Positions 1 to 11,930 of a DNA stretch of 64,000 nucleotides are shown in pieces. The DNA lies in NCBI GenBank assembly GCA_950097015.1, contig CATNEN010000007.1, positions 6,190,001 through 6,254,000 of the forward strand. Direction: 5' to 3'. Each line of letters starts with the position of its first letter. Within the stretch, counting starts at the first letter, position 1. This DNA comes from Macrostomum hystrix (lineage: Eukaryota > Platyhelminthes > Macrostomidae). A program made the translations under genes and the position numbers. Below the pieces are notes generated by a model, which was not told where the DNA came from, searched no databases, and saw nothing but the letters and a program-made list of their open reading frames with translations.

Positions 1-401
1 CACCTGGCATCGCCCCCGAGACCCCGCGGCGCATTCCATCAAACTCCGCTAGCCAGCAGAAAATTATCCAACACTCTCGGGCCGCTGCCCTGCCGCTTGA
101 AAAGAGAAGCGAAACAGACAGTGAGAGCTAGTGCGAGCCAGGAATAAGCCTGACAAATACAGAGACTGAAGCTCGACAAAAAAGGATAGCATTTATAGTG
201 GGTGAGAAGTGGTTGAAAAGAAGCAAAATAAAGCAGAAGCACAGATCTCTCAGTCTTGGTGGGTCGCCAACTGCTTGCCAACCCCGACGCCTTTTTTCTC
301 GGTCTCTCGCTTGCTTCCCTTTTTTAAATTTGAAACTGTCCGTCTGCAACTGCAAACCGCTCTGAGCAAGCCGGACTGAGGAAGACTCGGAGAGCCAAGA
401 G
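1..401 (+). promoter_or_regulatory. 5' flank / 5' UTR of the receptor gene
   Basis: This is the sequence upstream of the receptor ATG at 402. It has a T-rich stretch near 290-330. I see no clear TATA box and cannot place a transcription start. An upstream non-coding exon or a trans-splice acceptor may lie here or left of the window. Reverse-strand reading frames overlapping this stretch are low-complexity shadows of the alanine-rich receptor N-terminus. Confidence 0.35.
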
Positions 402-3400
402 ATGAGCAGCTCAACGCTGGCACTTGCAACTTCTGCCGCTGCCAGAGTCGGCAGCGCCGCCCTGTCTGCTGCGGCCACCTCGTCGTCCAGCAGCCGCGCA
501 CTCTCGTTGGCAGCAACGACAGCAGGAGCAGCGGCGTCCGCCACCGCGACATCGACTGCTGCAGCGACTGCGACTGCGGCGGTGGCAATGGCGGCAGCGG
601 CCGCTGCTTCGACTGCAAGCGCAACCGCGACGGCCGCCGTGTCAAAAGTAGCGCTGAACTGCAGCGACCAGATGGCGCTGTACTTCATGAAGAACCTGAC
701 TGTGTTCACCCTCTATAACATGACAGACGACTGCAAGCCGCAGTTGTCAGCTCGCTATGACATCCCCTCGAAGGTCCTGATTGGTCTAGTCCTGTCCATC
801 CTGGCTAGCGGCACATGCTTCGGCAACGTGCTCGTCATCATGGCTGTCGGCCTGGTGAAGAAGCTGCAGAACCCGTCCAACCTGCTGATTGTCAGCCTGG
901 CTTGCAGCGACTTACTCGTGAGCGTCCTCGTGCTGCCTTTCGCCATCCTGGTACAGCTGTTGGGCTATTTTCCCTTTGGCGAAATCGTGTGCGACTTCTT
1001 CATCTCGTGCGACGTCCTGCTGTGCTCCAGCAGCATCCTGAACCTGTGCGCCATCTCCATTGATCGCTACCTAGTCATCACGAAGCCGTTCGAGTACGCC
1101 GTGAAGCGAACTCCGACCCGCATGGGTCTCATGATTGGCGTCGTGTGGCTGCTCAGCGCCTTCATCAGCATCCCGCCGATGTTCGGCTGGAAGGAGCAGT
1201 TCATACCCGGTTTCTGCAACTACCCCGAGCTGCTCGGCTACCAGATCTACGCCACCTTTGGCGCATTCTACCTGCCGCTGATCATCATGCTAGTGCTGTA
1301 CGGAAACATCTTTAAGCTGGCTAGAAAGATGGCCAAGGCCGACGAGAAGCAGAAGGTGGTGCACGTCAAGCAGGAGGACAAGAACCTCATCGACGAGCAG
1401 CTGCCGAACGGCCAGACTGCCCGGCCGTCGATGCAGAGCTCGGCCTCCGACCTGCCGAAGCGGTCAGTGCGGCAGCAAGCCACGAGGAAGAAAAACAACA
1501 GCGACTCCAAGGCCATCAAAACCCTGGGAGTCATCATGGGATGCTTCACGCTTTGCTGGCTACCGTTCTTCATCATGCAGGTGAGAATTCGGGGCTCGTT
1601 GGAGTACGCAGGAATGCCTTAGAGACCGGCCAAGAAACATGATTAATTATTGCCCCATCTGTTCTCTCGCAAGGCTTGTTCCAAATTTAGAACACAAAAC
1701 CCTTCAGTAAATTAGTTTCTAACAAATCAAAGAAGATCAAGTGCGCTGCGAAAGTTCAAGCAAAAGTACTCTACTCTAGCCGACTTGGAATTCGAGCCCC
1801 ACAATTTAGCCGCCCAGCAAAGTTGGCAGCTCGCGGCTTCTGTAGGCGCAGTGGGCCACCGCCCGGCTCGGGAAACTCGAGGGGGTGGCCGACAGATTGG
1901 GAGTGCCGGCGCTTGGAATTACCGAACGCTTGGATGAAAGCATCGACGACTGAAGCCTAGGAGAGAAAGGCGAGAGTAGATGGGAGGGCGATGGCGGCTG
2001 AGAGAGAGTCACTGAGAGCAGCGCGAGGGCGGCTCAAGTTTTGCGTGCCTCTCGCCTTGGCATAATTAGCGCCAGAAGGCCCCATCGGCCCGTCCACCCA
2101 GCATCCCCGCAACGATTCCCATGAGCCTCGGAGAAGTGAGACTGGCGAAGGGCCGAGGCAAAGTGGGGAGACGCGAAGAGTCCACATGCAGTAGTCACTT
2201 GCCCAGAAGCAGAAGATGAGGCTGAGACGGCACGGCGCATGAGGACCTGGTGTTAGCTGTGAGGATCTGAGCAAGATGGGATCTGCTTAGCCTCCCTTCC
2301 CCAGCCCTCAGCCTCTTCCCACTGTCTGCTCCCTGTCCATCTTCCCGACCCAGTCCGCGCCTTCGTCCCCGGAAGAAGAAATTCTCGATCCTCCTTCAGA
2401 AGGAGTCAGGGGGCGGCAGTGGAGTCGGAGTAAATACAGCCGAGCGGGAGGTGTCAGCCCGCAACGCCTGTGGGGATTATTTATCCAGCCCCTCAGCATA
2501 CTAAGCAGGGGAAGGACTCAGGAGCTGCAGTCGGTCTCAAGTGTTGCACTTGCTGCCCAGAGAAATAAGGAAACAGACAGAGCTGCATGGGAAGACGTTG
2601 GATTGATCCTTTTCCTGGGGCGAAGTCTTTAGATTGGCCTTTTCCCACCAGGCCAGTTCAGATGTTGTCGAAGTTGTAGAAAGCAGTGGAGAGGCCTGAA
2701 ATTATGATCCTTTCTGATGGAGCGCACTCAGCAGACGTGGCAGACTAAATGTCTAGCACTCGAGGCCTTGGCATAATATACGATTTCTGTGCATCCAAGC
2801 GTGAGATTGCAGCACCTACACCCTCACCAAATCATGGGATCTGTGGAGTGCTTCAAACAGGAAGAGGGAGAGAGGGAGCAGACAGAACCTTGGCTTCCCT
2901 TAGACAGACCTGACTTCTGCCCGTAGGCTGAATTGCAGCATCGTAAATGGAAAGTGCCTGCAGAACATCAATTTGTGCAATGTAGAGACATTGTTCCCCG
3001 CATTTTAGGCAGTTATTCCTAGAATCGCAAGCCTTCCTAAAAGGATTAGACAGGCGTTTGGGCGAGGGCGAGGCCGAGGACACGCGGGCCAAGCTGCAGG
3101 CTCCTTTGTCAGCTCTGCTCGCTGGGAGCAGACAATCGCAGAGACGGAGAGAAGGAGGATGGGGAGGGGGTGAGGCGGCCATTGTGGCTCAGGAGGGAAA
3201 AGGTACTGTGCCAGCAATCGATTTTTTTTCCTCTGTCTCTTCTCTCTCTGGCTCCCCTCCTGCAACTGTAGAAGTCCCCTCGCAGCAGCAGCAGCAGCAA
3301 GGCTGTAACGGGCCTCTCCATGCGCCTGAGGCCGAGGTAGCTAAGTGCAAGACAAGGAGTGAGGGGAGTGCCTAGAGCGGTGACTAGAATGGCGAGGGGA

Positions 3401-6400
3401 GGGCGCTGACACGATGGGACCCGGGAGCTTCGCCCAAAACTTGCGTCTCCCTCCCCCCGCCGCCCTCAGTCCTCATCCTGCGCCTCGCCTTTCCCGTCGT
3501 CACTATGCGGCTGCCAGCGGCTGAAAGAATGTGTAGGAGGAGAAGCGAGGTAGTTGGGATAATCCCGCTAGCGGCAATCCCAATGGCTGTGATTTCCCAG
3601 GAAACGTCCTCCCTAAATGCTTCTTCTCGCTTTTTATTCCCCATTTCGCTTTCGCCTTCCTTTTCCTCACCTTGCCTGCCCAATTTCACGCTCTATTGAT
3701 CGTGGAAGCCCTTCCACCTGCCCGCGTCCCCGAGACTCTCGCCCTAGCTGATGGCAGTCCGCCCAGCGAACCTCCGCCTTCGGTCTCCGCCGCCGCCTCT
3801 TTCTCCGCATCTGCACGGCTGCGCAAACCAATAGTCCCTCCTCGCCTGAGCCCTAAATAGCCTCACGGGGAGCTGCTGCTCTCTGATCCGGGCAAACCGG
3901 TACGCTGCCGTTAAGCTGGGTGGGGAATCTGCTGCAGGGTCATCCCGGGCCTGGCAGATCCACCGCCCTCGCTCAGAGCAGGCGGAGTTATATACCCGTC
4001 CAGAACAATCTGTAACTTTTGTACGCCAGTCCTGGCTAATGCTGGCTTCTCTGCGGCCAACTCAAACTTGGCTCTGCGGCCTGATACCGCCGGCCAGAGA
4101 GAATGTGGGAAGAGTTTGTTCAAAAATATCCCACTCTCCAATGGCACTAACAAAATCCCCTTCAGAGTAGCAGAAAGTATATTTAGGCTAGAGAAAAAAT
4201 TGTAACTAGAAATAAATTTCTAACCCCAACCCTCACAAAATAGAGAATTGGAGAGGCCCCAGAGAAGCTTTTCAAAACCTCGGTTAGGCTCTCGTAATCC
4301 TTAGCCTCAGAACAATCCCACTACAGGCTATTGGACAAGAGTTCGGTCTGACCAGACTGACCAAAAAATGTAAGACCGAGAGGAGTTTTTGTAGCAGCTT
4401 GTTCTTAGGCTTGTACAAGCTGTGCCAGAAGCATTCTGTGACTTAATAGACGAATGGAGAATTTGAAACAGATAAAAATAGGGAAAAATATAGCCAACAC
4501 GAACAACTGGTTTCTGTTTGACTTCTGCAGAAGCAGTGCCTTTCCAGCTGTGCAACAGTGGCTTTGCAGTCAGCAGGCCTGTAGCACAGAAGGTAAACAT
4601 GCATAGGATCAGGAGCCACCCGCACCCAACCTGTGCGGTATGAGGCCAAAAGGCTGACCTCTGTGTGTGAGTGTGTGTGTGTGTGACTTTGCGGCAGGGA
4701 AAATTGTATAGAAAGCAAATTGCAAACAGCAGAGAATTGAAGGCTGTTGGCTGGCTGGCTGGTGTCGCAGAAAAGTCCCGATCAAAGCCGGCAAATCGTG
4801 CGCGCCCTGTGTGCCCAATATTTTTTATTTTAATTTTGTGCGGTTTTTGTTCTCCTCTACAGAAAAACGCAGGCAAGGTTGACGAGTTATGCGAAGGCCA
4901 GGGGCGGGGCAGGGTTATGAGAACTGTAAGGACCTGCTCAGCAGACTTCCCATTTCTAATTCCGTGTCCTAAAGTGCACATCAACATGCATTGATTTTCC
5001 GCTCAATCATTTTCTATACCAGCCCCCCAATGACTTTCTTGCTAATTTTGACAACCAACGTTTTGCTTTACATTTCCACAGACTAAAAAATAATACGATA
5101 AATCAACAAATACCAAAAACAAAAACGATCTATATCAATAGTTTATTGATACCATATTTTGCCACACCAGAGCCGGCCAAAACTAGGAAGAAACCAGCAA
5201 TGTTTGCCCGCGGCCCATGTCTATGGCCTAAACGATTGCTTTATAGCGCAAAAAGCAAGAAAGCAAAAGTAGAGAAATAATCTCAGCACGCAAGCTTAAA
5301 AATTAGAGTCTCTCTTCTTTTAGTAGGGATATTTCTTAATGAAATTTTGTCTATGGTTGAAATGTGGGAGGCTTCGCCCCTGCACCCCTAGAAAACAAAA
5401 CAACTCCTGAAATTCGATCTATTAAATATCGAAATAGTTTACTTGTTTTCGATGAGTTTTTGCCATAGACATTAACAGCAGGCGCGAAAGCGGGCACGAA
5501 ATGAATTCAATACATAAAAATGAAGGTAATTTAGCCATAGACAGTTGCAGTTGACTTACTGAGACAAAAATGTCTATGGTACAATCATAATATCAGAAAG
5601 TATCACCACCAACCAATAATTTCACAAAAGGTATTTCAAAATACCATATCTGTGCCATAAAATACCAAAAAACAACCAACAAGTAAAAATTCTAAAATAG
5701 AAATTTCTCCTATTATATTTGTTGACTAATTTTAACCAGACCTGGATTTAGTAACAAAAAGCCGGATTTCCACCGCATGTCAATCAGCAGCTCTGTTGAT
5801 ATGTATTGCAGCACTGCACTGAATCCCATCCGGACTTTCACATCTAGTCTAAGAGTTTAGTGGGGGGAAACCCAGGCAAATGATTGACAGCTATAATGGG
5901 CCCATTGTGCGGCTAGTAAATTATTAATAAACACTTTATAATCTGTCTCAGGGTCGGCGTGGCGTAAATGTTGATTTTATAGAAAAGTGGATTTACTGTA
6001 AACATAAACATCTCGCAAGAAAAAAACATTTTTTAGTCAATCATTGCGCACTATTTGATTATTTACAGATTGTGACACCAATTTACAATGTTGTCACCGG
6101 AGAGCAGCTGAACATCAATCAGAACCTGTTTGAGACCTTCCTGTGGCTCGGTGAGTCGGTTGGGAAAACACATAAAATTTAAATTTATTTTGAATTGAAT
6201 TTCCTAGGATCTCCGTTCGCTTTCATCCCCTCAGTTTGAATTACCCCCTCAGTTTGAATTACCCCCTCAGTTTGAATTACCCCCTCAGTTTGAATTACCC
6301 CCTCAGTTTGAATTACCCCCTCAGTTTGAATTACCCCCTCAGTTTGAATTACCCCCTCAGTTTGAATTACCCCCCTCAGTTTGAATTATCCCCTCAGTTT

Positions 6401-9400
6401 GAATTACCCCCTCAGTTTGAATTACCCCCTCAGTTTGAATTATCCCCTCAGTTTGAATTATCCCCTCAGTTTGAATTATCCCCTCAGTTTGAATTATCCC
6501 CTCAGTTTGAGTTATCCCACAGTTTGAATTATCCCCTCAGTTTGAATTATCCCCTCAGTTTGAGTTATCCCACAGTTTGAATTACCCCCTCAGTTTGAAT
6601 TACCCCCTCAGTTTGAATTACCCCCTCAGTTTGAATTACCCCCTCAGTTTGAATTATCCCCTCAGTTTGAATTACCCCCTCAGTTTGAATTATCCCCTCA
6701 GTTTGAATTACCCCCTCAGTTTGAATTACCCCCTCAGTTTGAATTACCCCTCAGTTTGAATTACCCCCTCATTTTGAATTATCCACTCAGTTTGAATTAT
6801 CCCCTCAGTTTGAATTACCTTAGTTTGAATTACCCCCTCAGTTTGAATTATCCCCTCAGTTTGAATTACCCCCTCAGTTTGAATTACCCCTCAGTTTGAA
6901 TTACCCCTCAGTTTGAATTACCCCCTCAGTTTGAGTTATCCCACAGTTTGAATTATCCCCTCAGTTTGAATTATCCCCTCAGTTTGAATTATCCCCTCAG
7001 TTTGAATAATCCCCTCAGTTTGAATTACCCCCTCAGTTTGAATTACCCCTCAGTTTGAATTATCCCCTCAGTTTGAATTACCCCCTCAGTTTGAATTACC
7101 CCTCAGTTTGAATTACCCCCTCAGTTTGAATTACCCCCTCAGTTTGAATTATCCCCTCAGTTTGAATTACCCCTCAGTTTGAATTACCCCCTCAGTTTGA
7201 ATTACCCCCTCAGTTTGAATTACCCCTCAGTTTGAATTATCCCCTCAGTTTGAATTACCCCTCAGTTTGAATTACCCCTCAGTTTGAATTACCCCCTCAG
7301 TTTGAATTACCCCTCAGTTTGAATTACCCCCTCAGTTTGAATTACCCCTCAGTTTGAATTATCCCCTCAGTTTGAATTATCCCCTCAGTTTGAATTATCC
7401 CCTCAGTTTGAGTTATCCCCTCAGTTTGAATTATCCCCTCAGTTTGAGTTATCCCACAGTTTGAGCTATACCCATCGGATTAAAGATTTCGCGTCAGTTA
7501 CGGGCTAATTATAGATCCCTGCCGCAGTGCAACTGGAGACAATAAGTGTCTGTCTGACCGATAATCCCCTTCGACTGTTTCAACTTTCTCCCTCCCGCTC
7601 GAAGTTTTAACATCGCTATAGGAACTTAGCAAGAGGATTTTAGCCTAATCTGAGTTTCAATCCCTACTCAATTCTCTCTCGCTTAATTCCCATTTTAATT
7701 TCCCATTTTCGAATGCTTCCTAAATACATAACTAGGGCCTCAACAAGAAATCCCCTCCCTGCAGCGTGGGTGGGTGCGGCTTCCATCTTCTCAGCACAAG
7801 CTCGGGGTTACTGTTCCCCTCTTTGGCCCAGCCTTTAGGGGCGGTAAGGGGATATCCATACCGGCCTAGCCCGCACAGATGCTGGGCTCCCGCGCTACCT
7901 TTCTTCGATTAGCGAGTAAATCCACGCCGCGGCCGACCAGCCCTAAAAGAAGTAAAAGAATGACAGGGCTGAACAGGGCTGAACAGGGCTGAACAGAAGA
8001 GAAGATGGGGCAGGGGGGAGATTAGAGAGGCGACTTATAATGAGATAAGCCGGCTCCGATCCTGAACCATCGGCATCCCACTAGCTGCTCAACCGCGCAG
8101 TCTCGGAGACTAGAGGTTACAGAAGAATCAGAAATGGGACTGGCATGCGAAAAACTGCTTGGGGGGTTAGGGATGCGCATCGTCAGTATAATGGAAACCG
8201 CCAGTCATTGAACTTGCACCAACCAGGAATTGTGGATAATGAAGAAGCTGCGGGAGAAGGATAGAGAGAAGAAGAAGAGACGCGGCAACGGAGCAGATGA
8301 GAAGCGACTTGGGGGCAAGAATACTTCGGGGGGAAAAATAGCTGGGGAGATGAGGCGGGAGATGCCGGGAGATGGCTGCGTTGATGACCGGAGAGTACGG
8401 AGACCCGAGAAACTTCTGAATCAGGCCTCCCTCTGCCTCTCTCGCTCCGATTCCATCTCCCCGGGGCTGGGCCCGGAGACAGCAGGCCCAACCCGTCCAT
8501 CCCGGATCCTTGCAATCCCACCCCACAGCGGCCTCCATTGCTCTCTTTTGCCCTTCACCTTCATTCCGGCCGACCACCCCACCCTCCGGCTGTCTACCGA
8601 ACTCTGACCTCGCCAGAGCCGCCTCCTTTCAGCTCTCTTGCCATCGCGTCGCCTCGCAACTTTGCGATTTGCAACTGGGGAAGGCTATGCGAGTTTTTTG
8701 TGGGATTTCGGCAGGAAGACTGACGGGGAAGAAAGAGGAGGAGAATATTTTTTTGTTCCCAGCCCTTGCCCCGTGAAATTGCCCTCCCCTCCGCCCTGGG
8801 GTTCCAGCGAGAGGAAGTTGGCAGCTTCGGAAATTGCTTTCGCTATCAGCGCAGTTGTACCCTAAGCCCCTTCCGCCTTCTCAGCGACTCTGCGCCAATA
8901 GGCCAGACTACCCTGCCTGAAAGTCCGCGTTCTCGTTGAATATCCAGAAGCCGCTGTTACTAGCGGAATCTCTCGGAAAATAGTTATTATAGACTGCAGG
9001 GACCAGAAAGCAATGAGGGCTTCCTTTCTTGGAGAAATAATCAATCACTTATTAATTCAACGGGGCTAGTAGCGGAGATCCTAGGAGACTGCGGGACAGA
9101 GGGAATTCAGTTTGAGGCCGAAGATGCAGCGGAATGCAGACTCCAGGCCGATGTGTGTGAGTGAGTGCGCGGGAGGGAGGCAATTGGGGCCAGTAGAGGG
9201 GAATCGGACCGGGTGCCCCCTCCACCCCAAAGCTGCGGGTCTAGTCCAAAAGGGAAGGATGACAGGGAAGTAGGCAAGGAATGAGGGACGTGAACGGGAT
9301 GGAGAGAGCAAGACGGCCGGACAGAGTCAGGAAGAGGCTCTCCAACGCAAAGTTAATGAAGCCGCAGTCGCTAAGGAGGGACTCCACCGCCTGAGGCTCC

Positions 9401-9529
9401 CGGCGGAAGAGAAGCAAGCTTCTGAAGAGGCGTAGGAGGAGGAGGATTTAGACAGGAATATCGTCCCGAGACTGGAAGACGGACAGAATCGGGCGGAAGG
9501 AGGCACCAAAGGCCCAACTTCCTTTCTCT

Positions 9530-9564
<35 letters not shown>

Positions 9565-10380
9565 CTGATGTCCCAGCTTCCCAGGCCACACCGAATGCGG
9601 CAACCGTATTTGTGGGAGGCGCTGTGGGTAAGCCAAGAGGAATGGGAACTAGGAGAGATGAAGATAGGGAGGACAAGCAGGAGCAGCAGCGACAGGTCAA
9701 GCAGAAACATGCCGGGCTGGCTTCCTCTGCTCTGCAATGGCATCTGATCAGGAGCTGGCTCTGTGTGGAGAATTGAGGGCGGAGAACATTCTTAAAGCGA
9801 TTCATTTGTGTACTTTTAAATCGCATTAGTCTGAGTAGCAAGCCAATCAAAATATTTATTTCCGATTCGCCAAGTATTTTTGTCGTCAATCAATTAGATA
9901 GTTTATCTTCAGGGCCCGAGGAAGTATGACAAATCAACAAAAAGTAACTTGGGGAGCTAAACAGCAGACACTTTTTTATCACTCCAGTTGGCAGCTGCCG
10001 TCAATCAATAAAAGTACTTTGCTAATACTATATACGTTCAATTCGGAATTTAAAAATTGAATTTTAAATAAACAGCAATAATATTTATCCCCAAATGGGA
10101 TTCGCCACATCCCGCAGGCTACGTGAACTCCTTCATGAACCCCATCATCTACGCCAAATTCAACCGGGACTTCCGCACGCCATTCAAGCACATCCTGCTC
10201 TGCCACTGCAAGTCCATCAACGACAGGCTGCGGGCTGAGCAGTTCGCTGAGCAGTACGGCCTCGCCGGCAATAGGAAGAGCATCGCCTCCACCGGCGGCC
10301 GGCAGCGGCGGCGAAGCTCCGACGTGGCTGCCAGGAGGGCGCGGCACAACATGAACAACGGCGCGGAGCACGCGGTCTGA
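402..10380 (+). CDS. 5-HT7: 5-HT7-like serotonin GPCR (3 exons, 507 aa)
   Basis: Exons are 402-1580, 6069-6150 and 10118-10380, with phases 0 and 1 and GT-AG introns, ending at TGA 10378. The product is a class A amine receptor. An Ala/Ser/Thr-rich N-terminus (about residues 5-80) precedes three N-glycosylation sequons at N86, N98 and N106. TM1 starts near residue 125 (FGNV). TM2 carries CSDLL. C197 and D204 are the conserved Cys3.25 and the amine-binding Asp3.32. D221-R222-Y223 is the DRY motif, followed by ITKPFEYAVKRTP, which is close to insect 5-HT7. TM6 has CWLP (W386) and TM7 has N428-P-I-I-Y432. The third loop is about 70 aa and basic, and the tail has CHC, a likely palmitoylation site. 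From the family one expects plasma-membrane location and coupling to Gs and adenylyl cyclase. 5-HT7 is my best subtype guess; 5-HT1 or another amine receptor is the alternative. Exons 2 and 3 complete TM7 in frame. Confidence 0.88.
1581..6068 (+). other. Receptor intron 1
   Basis: This 4.5-kb intron runs from donor CAG|GTGAGA to acceptor TTTACAG. The 1.8-4.1 kb part is GC-rich and the rest AT-rich. A short GT dinucleotide tract lies near 4663-4684 and a small CAG run near 3282-3299. I find no convincing exon in it: the open frames lack domain character and are bounded by simple sequence. A cluster of repeated 9-mers at 5218-5579 is listed separately. Confidence 0.6.
5218..5579. repeat. Cluster of five TGTCTATGG / CCATAGACA 9-mers
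   Basis: TGTCTATGG occurs at about 5218, 5349 and 5571. Its reverse complement CCATAGACA occurs at about 5463 and 5535. Five copies of a 9-mer in both orientations within 360 bp is far above chance. The surrounding sequence is AT-rich and not tandemly repeated, so this is a clustered motif or a decayed foldback element in intron 1 and not a minisatellite. Confidence 0.5.
6225..7464. repeat. Minisatellite, 17-18 bp unit (CCCTCAGTTTGAATTA)
   Basis: About 70 head-to-tail copies of a unit built on CCCTCAGTTTGAATTAC/T, with 17- and 18-bp length variants and rare forms such as TTATCCCACAG. It begins about 75 bp after the donor of receptor intron 2. The 18-bp period keeps frames open and encodes a repeated NYPLSL peptide, which I regard as spurious. 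Confidence 0.95.
7465..10117 (+). other. Remainder of receptor intron 2
   Basis: About 2.65 kb between the array and the acceptor CCCGCAG. The 7.7-9.7 kb part is GC-rich. It holds a short run of a 10-bp unit GGGCTGAACA (about 7974-7995) and a GT dinucleotide tract at 9532-9562. No exon is needed here: the flanking coding exons join in frame within TM7, and I see no conserved protein in the open frames. Confidence 0.55.
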
Positions 10381-11930
10381 GCCACGAGCATCTCCGGGTG
10401 CGTTTGGTGGCACGTGTTGGACTATGTCGAGAGACTGAAAGGCCTCCTTGTGATACCCCTTTAGTTCCTCTTAAATGGACTACACATGATTGGCTGAGTC
10501 TTGCAGCCAATGGGAGAATAGGCTCTTGATGGCTTAGCCAAAACTAATCTCACAATAGGCTGACTTTTCTACCCGATCTACAGCCACCTCACGCCTTCCT
10601 GTTTGTTTGTAGATGTGTGCCGATCTGTGATTGGCTGACACTGCTCCAGCCAATAAGAAATTCGAAGTGGGACACTGAAACCGCTTTCCATATCTTTCTC
10701 TGTTGTTGCGCCACAGACTGCTTATCTTATCCTAGCCTAGAAATTTTGCATGCTGAAGCCATTTTACTGAAAAAATGAAACGATGTAGTCGAATGTAAAA
10801 GAACACTTTTATTTTGTTGACTTGTATGTTTCCCTTTGCTATCTGTCTGACTCGGAAGTTTCCTAAAATTGCTTCCTGTGATAAACTGCCTCGATTGTCA
10901 CAGCCGCTCCTGCATTGTTGCGCAATTGGTGATTATGTTTGTGAATCTTCTGACATGCCACACTTTTATTCCGATGTTTTCACAGTCTTTATCAACGTGC
11001 ATGGGCCTGTGCGCCAACGCCCGCTTCCACTAACTTCGCGCCAGCTGTTGAATCGATCATTTGTTTTAATGAAAACGAAGCAAACGATTCTGGCACCAAT
11101 TTGAAATCGAAATGGCTCGCACTAATAACATTTTCCCAGCATTCTTAGACAAGTAGTCTGACGCACCTGTGCGAACCTTAGATTAAATACTAGCTGAAAT
11201 GTTTCACGTGATGTCAGAACAATTTTCCTTCCTCACGAATGACATTGTTTCATTCCCGAATTGTGATTTTTTTCGACTGGGGTTCTTTACCTTTTTTTCT
11301 TGGACAAAAATATTTTTGACGCATGTTTGTTGTTTCCAATCTGTAGACGATTGTTATTTTTCAGCCTCGCCGAATATGGTCAGAATTTATTTTGCCGACT
11401 CACTCAATCGTTTGTATTGTACAATAAGATTTTATGTTCGAGTATGTACATAAGCCCATGAGATTCTTAGTTCATCCAGCAGCCCAACCTTTATCGCTCT
11501 GGCACGTGATCAGCCATTGTACACACAGCATTGCTGTTGCTTTCTAGTAGACAACGAATACAGCCGCCACTGACGGGTTCCCAAGCTTTTTGCAGTTGTG
11601 TCAGGCCCTCCTTCATCTATGTGCCTGTTTAATCTTCTGTTTTCCCATCCAGCATCGCCGAGGTATAGACTGAAACCAGTAGTCAATCTGGGCAGTAACT
11701 AACATAGGCGAGTTTATATCATTGGTGAGAATCCTAGGTAACTGAAGATTTTGAGAATCCTCAAATTCGAGAAACCTCAATTTCAACATTTGATAATGGT
11801 CAAATTCGAGGATAATAAATTTGAGAATGGTAGAATTTCTTAATGTTCAATTTTCAGTCGTAGCAGAAATCAAGGTAACTATTCAAGCAATATTTAATCG
11901 ACAATAAACAGTGAGTGCTCAGCCCTGATT
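10381..11930 (+). other. 3' UTR / 3' flank of the receptor gene
   Basis: This follows the receptor stop. It contains two hairpins with identical arms, ATTGGCTG...CAGCCAAT, at 10489-10511 and 10630-10654. The first good AATAAA signal I noticed is at 11903-11908, so a 3' UTR of about 1.5 kb is possible but unproven. No open frame looks coding. Confidence 0.4.

Noticed and set aside
1785-1805. Possible tRNA B box (ATTCGAGCCCC)
   Set aside because: No matching A box, acceptor stem or cloverleaf could be formed around it.
4328-4987. 219-codon reverse frame in receptor intron 1
   Set aside because: Contains a His/Thr run from a GT dinucleotide tract, no domain, and lies within an intron whose flanking exons are already continuous.
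6236-6759. Open frames encoding repeated NYPLSL
   Set aside because: Translation of the 18-bp intronic minisatellite. It lies inside a receptor intron.
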